A stretch of DNA of 64,000 nucleotides from Affinibrenneria salicis (lineage in GTDB: Bacteria > Pseudomonadota > Gammaproteobacteria > Enterobacterales > Enterobacteriaceae): positions 186,001 to 250,000 of the forward strand of contig NZ_VYKJ01000001.1 of assembly GCF_008710095.1 (NCBI RefSeq), written 5' to 3'. Below, piece by piece: positions 52,559 to 64,000 of the stretch (positions within the stretch are counted from its first letter, which is position 1; every line of letters starts with the position of its first letter). The position numbers were made by a program, and so were the translations under genes. The notes under the pieces are model-generated. The model searched no databases. It was not told where the DNA came from and saw only the letters and a program-made list of their open reading frames with translations.

Positions 52559-54361
52559 TCAGCCGTTATACATCGAATCGATTTCATTCTGATAGCGCTG
52601 ATGGATCACGCTGCGCCGCAGTTTCAGCGTCGGCGTCAGTTCGCCCTGCGCCATGGAAAACGGCGCCGGCAACAGAGTAAACTTTTTCACCTGTTCAAAA
52701 CGCGCCAGCTCTTTCTGCATCTCATGCAGCCGGCGCTCGAACAGCTCAATAATGTGGCTGTGCCGCAGCAGATCCAGCCGATCGTGATACTTCAGATTGA
52801 TCGAATGCGCATACTCTTCCAGCGCCGTAAAACAGGGCACGATCAGCGCCGAGACATATTTACGCGCGTCGGCGATCACCGCGACCTGTTCGATATAGCG
52901 ATCCTGGATCAGCGCACCTTCCAGCTGCTGCGGCGCGATATATTTCCCGCCGGTGGTCTTCATCAGATCTTTCAGACGCTCGGTGATAAACAAATTGCCG
53001 CGCGCGTCCAGTACGCCGGCGTCGCCGGTCTTCAGCCAGCCGTCCGGCGTAAAGGCCGAGGCCGTCTCCTGCGCACGGTTGAAATACCCCTGCATGACGA
53101 TCGCGCCGCGCACCTGAATCTCATTTTCTTCACCAATGCGCACCTGTACGCCTGGCAGCGGCGTGCCTATCGAGCCGGGGAGAAAAGAGGATTCTTCCCA
53201 GCAGGAAACGGTGGCGCAGGTTTCGGTCATGCCGTAACCATAAATAAGGCGGATGCCGATCGACTGGAAAAACAGGATGATAGCGTCGTCCAGACGCGCG
53301 CCTGCCGCCGGCATAAAGCGCACCCGGCCGCCGAGCAGTTGACGCAATTTGCTCAGCGCCAGCCGTTCGGCCAGACGGTGACTTAGCCGCAGCAGCAGAC
53401 CGGCCCGCCGCTGCTCCTGTCTTGCCTGAAACATTCGCCGCCCCTGCGCCACCGCCCAGCGAAACAGCAAACGCCGGCGCCAGTCGGACTGCGCGACTTT
53501 TTCGTGGATCGCCGCGTAGACCTTTTCATAGAAATGAGGAACCGCGCACATCAGCGTCGGCCGTACCGCCTGCATGGCATTCCTGACCAGACCGGTATCG
53601 GCGAGAAAAACATTCTGCGCGCCGCTGTGCATGACGAAAAAGCTCCAGGCGCGTTCGAATACGTGGGACAACGGCAGGAAGCACAGGGAGACATCGTCTG
53701 GCTCAATCTTCAGGCGCTGCTCATGCAGCCGAAGCTGGGTCGCTATATTGGCGTAATCCAGCATCACGCCCTTCGGCTCGCCGGTAGTGCCGGAGGTATA
53801 GATCAGGGTAAAAAGATCGCTGAGACGACGCTGTTCAATGCGCCACAGCCACTCCTTGCGCCACAGCGCCACATCGGCCCGGGCGATAAGGTCGCTCAGC
53901 GTCAGCGCGATATCGCAGCCGCGCAAATCGATGCCGTCATCCAGCACAATAATATGGCGCAGCTGCGGGCAGCGTTCGCGCAGCGACAGCAGCGCATCGT
54001 ACTGCTGCTGACCGCCGACAAAAATGGTGCGAATATCCGCGTCATTGATGATGAAGGCCGCCTGCGCCGGCGCGCTGGTCGCGTAAATCGGCACGGTCAC
54101 CGCGCGAAGATGCAGAATGGACAGATCGGCCAGCGACCAGTTCATACTGTTGGCAGAAAAAAGCGCGATGCGTTCCTGCACGCCCACGCCCAGCCCCAGC
54201 AGCGCGCTGGCGATATGCTGTACGCGCCGGCCGATTTGCGCCCAGGTTAACTGCCGTTCCGCCTCAGGCCGCCAGTCGCGAAAAACCACCCGACCGGAAC
54301 AATGGCTGATTTGCGCCTGAATACGCTGGACCAGATGATATTGCTGCAAATGGTTGGTCAT
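52559..54361 (-). CDS. Long-chain acyl-CoA synthetase, FAA1/COG1022 type
   Basis: This 600-residue AMP-forming ligase probably activates long-chain fatty acids to acyl-CoA. Seen: the P-loop YTSGTTGEPKG at residues 188-198, the acyl-adenylate motif YGYGMTETCATVSCW, and the A8 region DGWLKTGDAGVLDARGNL with the terminal catalytic lysine segment ERLKDLMKTTGGKYI. Text resembles FAA1/FadD15 rather than E. coli FadD. It lacks a signal peptide. It lies between ilvI and the leu leader, where E. coli has leuO. It is a separate unit: AGG about 8 bases before the ATG, and no clear terminator downstream. Confidence 0.85.
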   Translation of the reverse strand: MTNHLQQYHLVQRIQAQISHCSGRVVFRDWRPEAERQLTWAQIGRRVQHIASALLGLGVGVQERIALFSANSMNWSLADLSILHLRAVTVPIYATSAPAQAAFIINDADIRTIFVGGQQQYDALLSLRERCPQLRHIIVLDDGIDLRGCDIALTLSDLIARADVALWRKEWLWRIEQRRLSDLFTLIYTSGTTGEPKGVMLDYANIATQLRLHEQRLKIEPDDVSLCFLPLSHVFERAWSFFVMHSGAQNVFLADTGLVRNAMQAVRPTLMCAVPHFYEKVYAAIHEKVAQSDWRRRLLFRWAVAQGRRMFQARQEQRRAGLLLRLSHRLAERLALSKLRQLLGGRVRFMPAAGARLDDAIILFFQSIGIRLIYGYGMTETCATVSCWEESSFLPGSIGTPLPGVQVRIGEENEIQVRGAIVMQGYFNRAQETASAFTPDGWLKTGDAGVLDARGNLFITERLKDLMKTTGGKYIAPQQLEGALIQDRYIEQVAVIADARKYVSALIVPCFTALEEYAHSINLKYHDRLDLLRHSHIIELFERRLHEMQKELARFEQVKKFTLLPAPFSMAQGELTPTLKLRRSVIHQRYQNEIDSMYNG

Positions 54362-54794
54362 AATTCGCCTGCTGATGAACGAGAACAGCGATAGCCGCTG
54401 GTTTACTCAATTACGGGATTGCCGCGCCTGCGTCGTTCACCTGGCCAAACCGGGCAGCGTCCGCCGCGCGGTCTGCCTCGTTCGCACCGGGCTGCGCAAA
54501 CTCAGCGTACAGGTGTCCATTTTTTCGCAGCAGTCTACCGTCATCATGAAAAAGCGCAACGCTATTTCTGCCGCGCCAGGTCACAAATATCGCCGGCGGA
54601 TGGGCGACGCAAGAAAACGCCGGATGAAAGAATCTCCGCAGGTTCGCGCGCGCAGCCCGCGCGCGACGGGCGATGCGTGGCAGAGAGATGGCCGGTCGCG
54701 CGCGATTGCCCCTAAATCAAATGTTGACATTAACGACGGAATCAAGTACCAATAGTAACATTGAGTGTTAAATCTATTTCGGCGACCAAATTCC
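54362..54794. other. Region between acyl-CoA ligase and leuL
   Basis: This 433-bp gap contains the leu promoter near 54724 and no leuO gene; none of the LeuO protein text is visible in any frame. A reading frame at 54354-54755 is Arg-rich, without a ribosome site or family. Confidence 0.6.
54724..54756 (+). promoter_or_regulatory. Probable leu operon promoter
   Basis: A consensus -35 TTGACA at 54724-54729 is followed after 17 bases by TACCAA, a weak -10. It lies about 40 bases before leuL, so transcription would begin just upstream of the leader peptide. Confidence 0.55.
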
Positions 54795-54878
54795 ATGTTC
54801 AACTTCACTTTCCTGCTAAGCCTACTACTAAACGCATCTCATTTGCGCGGTACGCTGGTGGGCGAAGCTCTGAACTAA
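54795..54878 (+). CDS. leuL: leu operon leader peptide
   Basis: This 27-codon ORF (FNFTFLLSLLLNASHL core) carries eight leucine codons, five of them in residues 7-12: CTG CTA, then CTA CTA CTA after one serine codon. CTA is rare in enterics. Ribosome stalling here when charged Leu-tRNA is scarce prevents the downstream attenuator. The E. coli leader has the same logic. The ribosome site is weak. Leader plus terminator prove attenuation in all but experiment. Confidence 0.9.
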   Translation: MFNFTFLLSLLLNASHLRGTLVGEALN

Positions 54879-54894
54879 TTTAGCCGTCACCCAT

Positions 54895-54928
54895 AAAAAA
54901 CCCCGCGCCAATGCGCGGGTTTTTTTTT
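54895..54928 (+). terminator. leu attenuator
   Basis: The stem CCCGCGC / GCGCGGG (7 bp, CAAT loop, extended by A/T pairs on both sides) is followed by nine T. It starts 17 bases after the leuL stop and 40 bases before leuA, the classic attenuator place. Confidence 0.9.
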
Positions 54929-54967
54929 ACCCGTCTGGCGCACAAGCATACGACAAGGAAACAACCG

Positions 54968-59050
<4,083 letters not shown>

Positions 59051-59051
59051 G

Positions 59052-59654
59052 ATGGCTAAATTTACTCAACACACCGGACTGGTCGTGCCGCTGGACGCGG
59101 CCAATGTCGATACCGACGCCATCATTCCCAAGCAGTTTTTGCAGAAAGTGACGCGCACCGGATTTGGTCAGCATCTGTTCAACGACTGGCGTTTTCTCGA
59201 CGATGCCGGCCAGCAGCCTAACCCGGATTTCGTGCTGAACAAACCGCGCTATAAGGGCGCCAGTATTTTACTGGCGCGGGAAAACTTTGGCTGCGGTTCC
59301 TCGCGCGAACATGCGCCCTGGGCGCTGACCGACTATGGTTTCAAAGTCGTTATTGCGCCGAGCTTTGCCGATATTTTCTACGGCAACGCTTTCAACAACC
59401 AGTTGCTGCCGGTCACGCTGAGCGAAACCGATATCGACCGGCTGTTCACGCTGGTTAACGATCAGGAAGGCATCACCTTCACGGTCGATTTGGAACAACA
59501 GGTGGTTCACGCCGGCGGGCAGAGCTATTCGTTCGAAATCGACGGTTTCCGCCGTTACTGCATGATCAACGGTCTGGACAGCATCGGGCTGACGCTGCAG
59601 AACGAAGCCGATATTTCGGCTTACGAGCAAAAACAGCCAGTCTTCCTGCGCTAA
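59052..59654 (+). CDS. leuD: 3-isopropylmalate dehydratase small subunit
   Basis: This 200-residue partner of LeuC completes the isomerase. Seen: [19 protein letters not shown] and [13 protein letters not shown], the swivel-domain signature of the aconitase family. It closes the leuABCD operon and is followed by a terminator. Confidence 0.98.
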   Translation: MAKFTQHTGLVVPLDAANVDTDAIIPKQFLQKVTRTGFGQHLFNDWRFLDDAGQQPNPDFVLNKPRYKGASILLARENFGCGSSREHAPWALTDYGFKVVIAPSFADIFYGNAFNNQLLPVTLSETDIDRLFTLVNDQEGITFTVDLEQQVVHAGGQSYSFEIDGFRRYCMINGLDSIGLTLQNEADISAYEQKQPVFLR

Positions 59655-59679
59655 GCCGGCCATACGTCGGCTAACCAGA

Positions 59680-59710
59680 GGCCCGCCGCGTGCGGGTCTT
59701 TGTCTTTTTT
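59680..59710 (+). terminator. leu operon terminator
   Basis: A 7-bp stem GGCCCGC / GCGGGTC (one wobble, CGCGT loop) is followed by TTTGTCTTTTTT. It lies 25 bases after the leuD stop. Confidence 0.75.
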
Positions 59711-59744
59711 CATCCCCATTCCCGCCAAACGCGAATAAAAAAAA

Positions 59745-59765
59745 CCAGCGATATGCGATCGCTGG
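59745..59765 (-). terminator. SgrS terminator
   Basis: The perfect 8-bp stem CCAGCGAT / ATCGCTGG with a 5-base loop is followed, on the minus strand, by eight T (59744-59737). This Hfq-suited poly-U end is part of SgrS. Confidence 0.9.
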
Positions 59766-59851
59766 CTGGTGAACAGCACCATTACTCAGAATTCAATTAT
59801 GCCCGGCGGACGTCAGGGCGGTGGATGATCGAATGCCGATCGCGCCGCGGC

Positions 59852-60016
59852 TCATAGCCAGTGGCGATATTCCTCTTCCGACAGCGCGGCTATCTGCGAT
59901 TGGGTCGTCTGCTGCAACAGAGCCAGACGTTGCCGCGCGGACAGCCACTTCAGCCAGGGCGTGCGGCATGTTTTCAAATGAGCCAGCCAGAAACGTTCGA
60001 TACGCGTAGCCATCAT
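59852..60016 (-). CDS. sgrT: Glucose-uptake inhibitor peptide SgrT
   Basis: This is a 54-residue peptide inside sgrS. The core RTPWLKWLSARQRLALL matches E. coli SgrT (CWLRWLSVPQRLTML), which blocks PtsG transport. A perfect GGAGG lies 6 bases before the chosen ATG of three tandem ATG codons (60019, 60016, 60013); 60013 is equally possible. E. coli SgrT has 43 residues; this one adds a C-terminal tail rich in Glu. Coding plus RNA function from one transcript is known for SgrS. Confidence 0.88.
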   Translation of the reverse strand: MMATRIERFWLAHLKTCRTPWLKWLSARQRLALLQQTTQSQIAALSEEEYRHWL

Positions 60017-60118
60017 CATTTACCTCCCGGTCAAACTCCACGCTTTCATTGCGTTCAAGTATCGACGTAATATAGGGAATGATAAATTGATGAGTTTCAC
60101 GCGGAGAGTTCCCCTTTT

Positions 60119-61816
60119 ATGTCCTCACCCCGTTTACATCAGCAGTTCGTTCGCCTGTGGCAATGCTGTCAGGGTCAGTCGCAGGAAACCACGCTGCAGG
60201 ACCTGGCGCAGATGCTCAGTTGCTCGCGCCGTCATATGCGATCGCTGCTCTCCGCCATGCAGCAGCAGGGCTGGTTAACCTGGGAGGCCGAGGCGGGACG
60301 GGGAAAACGTTCGCGGTTGACCTTTATCTACAGCGGGCTGGGCCTGCAGCAACAGCGGGCGGAGGATTTGCTGGAGCAGGATCGCATCGAGCAGTTGATC
60401 CAACTGCTCGGCGATAAGGACGCGGTACGCCAAATGCTGTTGTCGCATCTTGGCCGCAGCTTCCGGCAGGGCAAGCACCTTCTGCGCATCGTCTATTATC
60501 GCCCGTTGCTCAACCTGCTGCCCGGCACGGCGCTGCGCCGCTCGGAAATACATATCGCCCGGCAGATATTTAGCGGACTGACGCGCATAAATGAGGAAAA
60601 TGGGGAACTGGAGCCGGATCTGGCGCATCACTGGCAGTCGATTACGCCGCTGCACTGGCGTTTTTATCTGCGGCCGGCGATCCGTTTTCATCACGGCCGG
60701 GAAATGACGATGGACGATGTCATCAGTTCTCTGAGCCGGCTGGGCGCGCTGACGCTGTTCGCTCATATCCAAAAGATCGACTCGCCGACCCCCTTCGTGA
60801 TCGATGTGCGGCTGAGCTGCGCCGACCGCTGGCTGCCCTGGCTGTTGGGCAGCGTGCCCGCCATGATCCTGCCGCAGGAGTGGCGCACGCTGCCCGATTT
60901 CGCCCGCAGCCCGATCGGCACCGGCCCCTATTCCGTGGTGCGCAACAACCACAGCCAGCTGAAAATTCAGGCTTTTGACGACTATTTCGGCTACCGCGCG
61001 CTGATCGACGAGGTCAATATCTGGGTGCTGCCGGAAGTGGCCGAAGAACTGCCTAACTCGATCCAACTGCAGGTGGATGATTCGTCCCATAACGAACTGG
61101 AGAGTCGGCTGGAAGAGGGCTGCTACTTTATTTTGTACGATCAACGCTCGGCCGCGGGAGCACGTCCCGAAGTGCGGCGCTGGCTCAGTCAGGTGCTTAG
61201 CCCCATCGCGCTGCTCAGCCAGGCCAATGCGCTGCAGCAGCGCGACTGGGCGCCCGCCTACAGCCTGCTGCCGCGCTGGCACCATAGCCAGCAGCAACCG
61301 CCCGAGCCAAAGCCGGCGGGGGTCGATAGCCTCACGCTGACCATCCATCGCGACCATCCTGAATATCAACAGATCGGTCAGATAATGGCGACGCTGCTGG
61401 CCCGGCATCATGTCGAGCTGCAGGTGAAGCAGGTAAGCTACGAGCAATGGCACCAGGGCGAAGCCGTCAGCGATATGTGGCTCGCCACCGCCAACTTTTA
61501 TCTGCCGCTCGAATTTTCGCTATTCGCCCTGCTGTATGAAATACCGCTGCTGCAGCGCTGTCTGAAGCGCGACCTGAACGAGGAGGCCCTGCGGTGGCGC
61601 GCCGACAGTCTGGCGCTGGCCGAATGGTGCCGGATGCTGGTCGGCAGCCAGCAGCTGCACCCGCTGTTTCACCACTGGCTGCAGTTGCAGGGACAGCGCA
61701 GCATGCGCGGCGTGCGCATGAACACGCTCGGCTGGTTCGATTTTAAATCCGCATGGTTTGTTCCGCCGGAAAATCCGCGCTCCCCTTTCCCCGATGCGCC
61801 TAAGCCTCTACAATGA
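60119..61816 (+). CDS. sgrR: SgrR, transcriptional activator of sgrS
   Basis: This 565-residue protein (E. coli 551) combines an N-terminal winged helix ([23 protein letters not shown]) with a C-terminal domain like the periplasmic solute-binding proteins of ABC importers, here in the cytoplasm, which senses sugar-phosphate stress. There is no signal peptide. It is divergent from sgrS, 56 bases from the inferred SgrS start, and upstream of thiB. setA, next to sgrS in E. coli, is absent. Confidence 0.97.
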   Translation: MSSPRLHQQFVRLWQCCQGQSQETTLQDLAQMLSCSRRHMRSLLSAMQQQGWLTWEAEAGRGKRSRLTFIYSGLGLQQQRAEDLLEQDRIEQLIQLLGDKDAVRQMLLSHLGRSFRQGKHLLRIVYYRPLLNLLPGTALRRSEIHIARQIFSGLTRINEENGELEPDLAHHWQSITPLHWRFYLRPAIRFHHGREMTMDDVISSLSRLGALTLFAHIQKIDSPTPFVIDVRLSCADRWLPWLLGSVPAMILPQEWRTLPDFARSPIGTGPYSVVRNNHSQLKIQAFDDYFGYRALIDEVNIWVLPEVAEELPNSIQLQVDDSSHNELESRLEEGCYFILYDQRSAAGARPEVRRWLSQVLSPIALLSQANALQQRDWAPAYSLLPRWHHSQQQPPEPKPAGVDSLTLTIHRDHPEYQQIGQIMATLLARHHVELQVKQVSYEQWHQGEAVSDMWLATANFYLPLEFSLFALLYEIPLLQRCLKRDLNEEALRWRADSLALAEWCRMLVGSQQLHPLFHHWLQLQGQRSMRGVRMNTLGWFDFKSAWFVPPENPRSPFPDAPKPLQ

Positions 61817-61822
61817 GCCCAG

Positions 61823-61911
61823 TCTCAACGGGGTGCGAAACCTGCCGCTGTCGCGGCGGTTTCGCTGAGAAATACCCGTCGAACCTGATCCGGTTAATAC
61901 CGGCGGAGGGA
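61823..61911 (+). promoter_or_regulatory. TPP (Thi-box) riboswitch
   Basis: The text ACGGGGTGC, then GCTGAGAAATACCCGTCGAACCTGATCCGGTTAATACCGGCGGAGGGA in pieces, is the conserved TPP aptamer. The variable P3 stem is CCGCTGTCGCGG-like. It lies between sgrR and thiB and would shut thiBP(Q) when thiamine diphosphate is high. Confidence 0.97.
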
Positions 61912-61972
61912 TTTGAGCGTGACCGCCGCTGACTCAAAGACCTTTGCCACTCTAAATGTTCAGGAGCGCAAA

Positions 61973-62956
61973 GTGTTAAAAAAAATCTTGTCCTGTCTGT
62001 TGTTACTCTCCGCTCCCGTGCTGGCTAAACCGGTACTCACGGTATATACCTACGATTCATTCGCGTCGGAATGGGGCCCGGGCCCGGCAATTAAAAAAAC
62101 CTTTGAACAACAGTGCGACTGCGAGCTGAAGTTCGTCGCGCTGGCCGACGGCGTTTCCCTGCTCAACCGCCTGCGAATGGAAGGAAAGAATAGCGAGGCC
62201 GATGTGGTGCTGGGCCTGGATAATAACCTGCTGGAAGCCGCGGAAAAAACCGGTCTGTTCGTGCCCCATCGTCAGGATACGCCGCTGCTCAGCGTTCCCG
62301 GCGGCTGGACGGACGATCTTTTCCTGCCCTACGACTACGGCTATTTCGCCTTCGTCTATGACAAAAACAAACTAAAAAACCCGCCGCGCAGCCTGCATGA
62401 ACTGGTTGACGGACCGCAGTCGTGGAAAGTGATCTACCAGGATCCGCGCACCAGCACGCCGGGTCTGGGCTTACTGCTCTGGATGCAGCAAGTGTATGGC
62501 GATCAAGCGCCGGAGGCCTGGCAAAAACTGGCGCGGAAAACCGTTACGGTCACCAAAGGCTGGAGCGAAGCCTACGGCCTGTTCCTGAAAGGAGAAGCCG
62601 ATCTGGTGCTGAGCTACACCACTTCGCCCGCCTATCACATCATCGAAGAGAAAAAGGACAATTACGCCGCCGCCGGTTTCAGCGAAGGGCACTATATGCA
62701 GGTGGAAGTCGCCGGCCAGCTCGCGGCCAGCAAAAATCCGGCGCTGGCCAGCCACTTTATGAGCTTTATTATCTCCCCGGCGTTCCAGCGCGCGATCCCG
62801 ACCGGCAACTGGATGTATCCGGTGATCAAAATCGAACTGCCCGCCGCCTTCGATACCCTGCCGGTGCCGGAGAAAACGCTGGAATACAGCACGGAGCAGG
62901 TGGCTAAACAGCGTAATGACTGGGTTCAGGCATGGCAACGCGCCGTCAGCCGTTGA
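61973..62956 (+). CDS. thiB: Thiamine/TPP ABC transporter, periplasmic binding protein
   Basis: This 327-residue protein binds thiamine, TMP and TPP in the periplasm. Seen: a signal peptide (KKILSCLLLLSAPVLA) and TYDSFASEWGPGP in the binding cleft. The start is a GTG at 61973 with AGGAG 6 bases upstream, which gives exactly the E. coli length; an upstream TTG is not supported and lies in the riboswitch. It overlaps thiP by 25 bases. Confidence 0.97.
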   Translation: MLKKILSCLLLLSAPVLAKPVLTVYTYDSFASEWGPGPAIKKTFEQQCDCELKFVALADGVSLLNRLRMEGKNSEADVVLGLDNNLLEAAEKTGLFVPHRQDTPLLSVPGGWTDDLFLPYDYGYFAFVYDKNKLKNPPRSLHELVDGPQSWKVIYQDPRTSTPGLGLLLWMQQVYGDQAPEAWQKLARKTVTVTKGWSEAYGLFLKGEADLVLSYTTSPAYHIIEEKKDNYAAAGFSEGHYMQVEVAGQLAASKNPALASHFMSFIISPAFQRAIPTGNWMYPVIKIELPAAFDTLPVPEKTLEYSTEQVAKQRNDWVQAWQRAVSR

Positions 62957-64000
62957 TTGCCGGTTGGCTATGGCCGGGACTACTGGCCGCCGTTTTGCTG
63001 ATTCTGGTCGCCGCGCTGGCGTTCGGCGCGCTGTGGCGCCATTCGCCGGACAGCCAGTGGCGGACCATCTGGCAGGACGATTATCTGTGGCACGTTATTC
63101 GTTTCACCTTCTGGCAGGCGCTGCTTTCCGCTCTGCTTTCCGTCGCGCCGGCCATCCTGCTGGCGCGCGCCCTCTACCGGCGGCGTTTCCCCGGACGTCT
63201 GTGGCTGCTGCGTTTATGCGCGATGACGCTGGTTCTGCCGGTGCTGGTGGCGGTTTTCGGTATCCTTAGCGTCTACGGCCGCCAGGGATGGCTGGCGTGG
63301 CTGTTGAACGGGCTGGGGCTGAAATACGCGTTCTCTCCTTATGGGCTGCCGGGCATTTTGCTGGCGCACGTATTCTTCAATCTGCCGCTGGCGACCCGCC
63401 TGCTGCTGCAGGCGCTGGAAGGCATCGCCACCGAACAGCGCCAGCTCGCCGCGCAGCTCGGTATGAACGGCTGGCAGCATTTTCGTCTGGTGGAGTGGCC
63501 GCCGCTGCGCCGTCAGTTGCTGCCCGCCGCCGCGTTGATCTTTATGCTGTGCTTCGCCAGCTTCGCCACGGTACTGTCGCTGGGCGGCGGGCCGCAGGCC
63601 ACCACCATCGAGCTGGCCATCTATCAGGCGCTGAGTTTCGATTACGAGCCCGGTCGCGCCGCGTTGCTGGCCTTAATTCAGATGACCTGCTGCCTCGGCC
63701 TGATCTTGCTCAGCCAGCGGCTGAACAAGGTGCTGCCGACCGGTTTCAGCCAGCAATACAGCTGGCGCAATCCACAGGACTCGCTGTTCCGCCGCCTGTA
63801 CGACGGCGCGTTGATTGGCGCCGCCCTGCTGCTGCTGCTGCCGCCGCTGCTCGCCGTGATCGCCGACGGCCTGAATCCCTCGCTGCTTAGCGTATTGCGA
63901 CAGCCGGCGCTTTGGCAGGCGCTGCTTACCTCGCTGCTGATTGCCGCCGGCGCCGGTCTGCTATGCGTCATGCTGACCCTGATGCTGCTGTGGAGCAGCC
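62932..64000 (+). CDS. thiP: Thiamine/TPP ABC transporter permease (5' part only)
   Basis: This frame starts at ATGGCAACGCGCC inside the end of thiB and stays open to the edge (about 356 of 536 residues seen). Seen: many hydrophobic spans, and ThiP text such as LARALYRRRFPGRL, VFGILSVYGRQGW and SFATVLSLGGGPQATTIEL, the latter around the EAA-type loop that contacts the ATPase ThiQ. It closes the visible part of the thiB-thiP(-thiQ) operon, behind the TPP riboswitch. Confidence 0.97.
   Translation, partial: MATRRQPLIAGWLWPGLLAAVLLILVAALAFGALWRHSPDSQWRTIWQDDYLWHVIRFTFWQALLSALLSVAPAILLARALYRRRFPGRLWLLRLCAMTLVLPVLVAVFGILSVYGRQGWLAWLLNGLGLKYAFSPYGLPGILLAHVFFNLPLATRLLLQALEGIATEQRQLAAQLGMNGWQHFRLVEWPPLRRQLLPAAALIFMLCFASFATVLSLGGGPQATTIELAIYQALSFDYEPGRAALLALIQMTCCLGLILLSQRLNKVLPTGFSQQYSWRNPQDSLFRRLYDGALIGAALLLLLPPLLAVIADGLNPSLLSVLRQPALWQALLTSLLIAAGAGLLCVMLTLMLLWSS

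Larger units (their letters stand above)
59737..60062 (-). ncRNA. sgrS: SgrS sugar-phosphate stress sRNA
   Basis: Read on the minus strand, this region ends with CTGAGTAATGGTGC at 59789-59776, matching 11-12 of 14 bases of the E. coli SgrS ptsG-pairing core CTGAGTATTGGTGT. Then come a GGTG/CACC hairpin and the perfect terminator CCAGCGAT / ATCGCTGG (59745-59765) with eight U. The 5' end is inferred from a TATATT -10 at 60074-60069; the RNA would be about 326 nt, longer than in E. coli (227). It is transcribed away from sgrR and contains sgrT. SgrR activation and ptsG as target are known for the family. Confidence 0.88.

Noticed and set aside
54354..54755. Plus-strand ORF of 133 codons before leuL
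   Set aside because: Arg/Ser-rich, begins without a ribosome site, and is not LeuO or any known family.
59793..60041. Minus-strand ORF of 82 codons in the sgrS region
   Set aside because: Another frame carries the true SgrT, with a GGAGG site and family match.

Overview
The window comes from an enteric gammaproteobacterium of the order Enterobacterales. The gene order aroP-ampE-ampD-nadC-ppdD-hofBC-guaC-coaE-zapD-yacG-mutT-secA-secM-lpxC-dcw cluster-cra-ilvIH-leuABCD-sgrR-thiBP is the E. coli order, and most proteins align with their E. coli counterparts almost end to end. A Tsx-like porin between ampD and nadC, alaE between mraZ and cra, a FAA1-type acyl-CoA ligase where leuO might be expected, and extended ERIC-type repeats point away from E. 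coli itself. A Pectobacteriaceae or Yersiniaceae member (for example Brenneria, Pectobacterium or Serratia) is my inference and is not proven. Coding DNA is GC-rich; a few intergenic stretches are clearly AT-rich. I found no tRNA, rRNA, CRISPR array, prophage or insertion sequence.

Layout. Bases 1-4.6 kb hold a catecholate-siderophore module: the start of an esterase, a FepA/IroN-type receptor and a divergent AraC-family regulator. Bases 4.6-5.7 kb hold two small proteins of unknown function. Bases 5.8-13 kb hold the pyruvate dehydrogenase locus (lpd, aceF, aceE, pdhR), with a perfect PdhR palindrome in front of pdhR. Bases 13-23 kb hold aroP, ampDE, a Tsx-like porin under a perfect CRP core, nadC, the ppdD-hofB-hofC pilin assembly operon and guaC. 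Bases 23-30 kb hold coaE-zapD-yacG, mutT, secA with its arrest-peptide gene secM, a DUF721/DciA-like gene and lpxC. Bases 30-47 kb hold the complete dcw cluster (mraZ to ftsZ) on the minus strand, with tight overlaps and its own Pmra promoter and MraZ boxes. Bases 48-54 kb hold alaE, cra, ilvIH and an acyl-CoA ligase. Bases 54.7-59.7 kb hold the attenuated leu operon, including the leuL leader peptide and attenuator. Bases 59.7-64 kb hold sgrS/sgrT opposite sgrR, then a TPP riboswitch and thiB-thiP; thiP runs off the end.

How the genes work together. PdhR represses its own operon when pyruvate is low. Cra, IlvIH and LeuABCD link carbon flux to branched-chain amino acids, and pyruvate from glycolysis is the shared precursor. 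SecM arrest tunes SecA. The dcw block makes lipid-II precursors and the divisome from one transcript. AmpD recycles the muropeptides released from that wall. SgrR/SgrS answers sugar-phosphate stress.

This is mainly a conserved housekeeping region. No large undescribed system was recognised. The most useful non-obvious items are the sgrS/sgrT pair, three ERIC-like repeats, the variant SecM arrest motif, the DciA-like gene, recent homogenisation of two AceF lipoyl domains, the missing leuO and setA, and the structured 850-bp gap in front of alaE.
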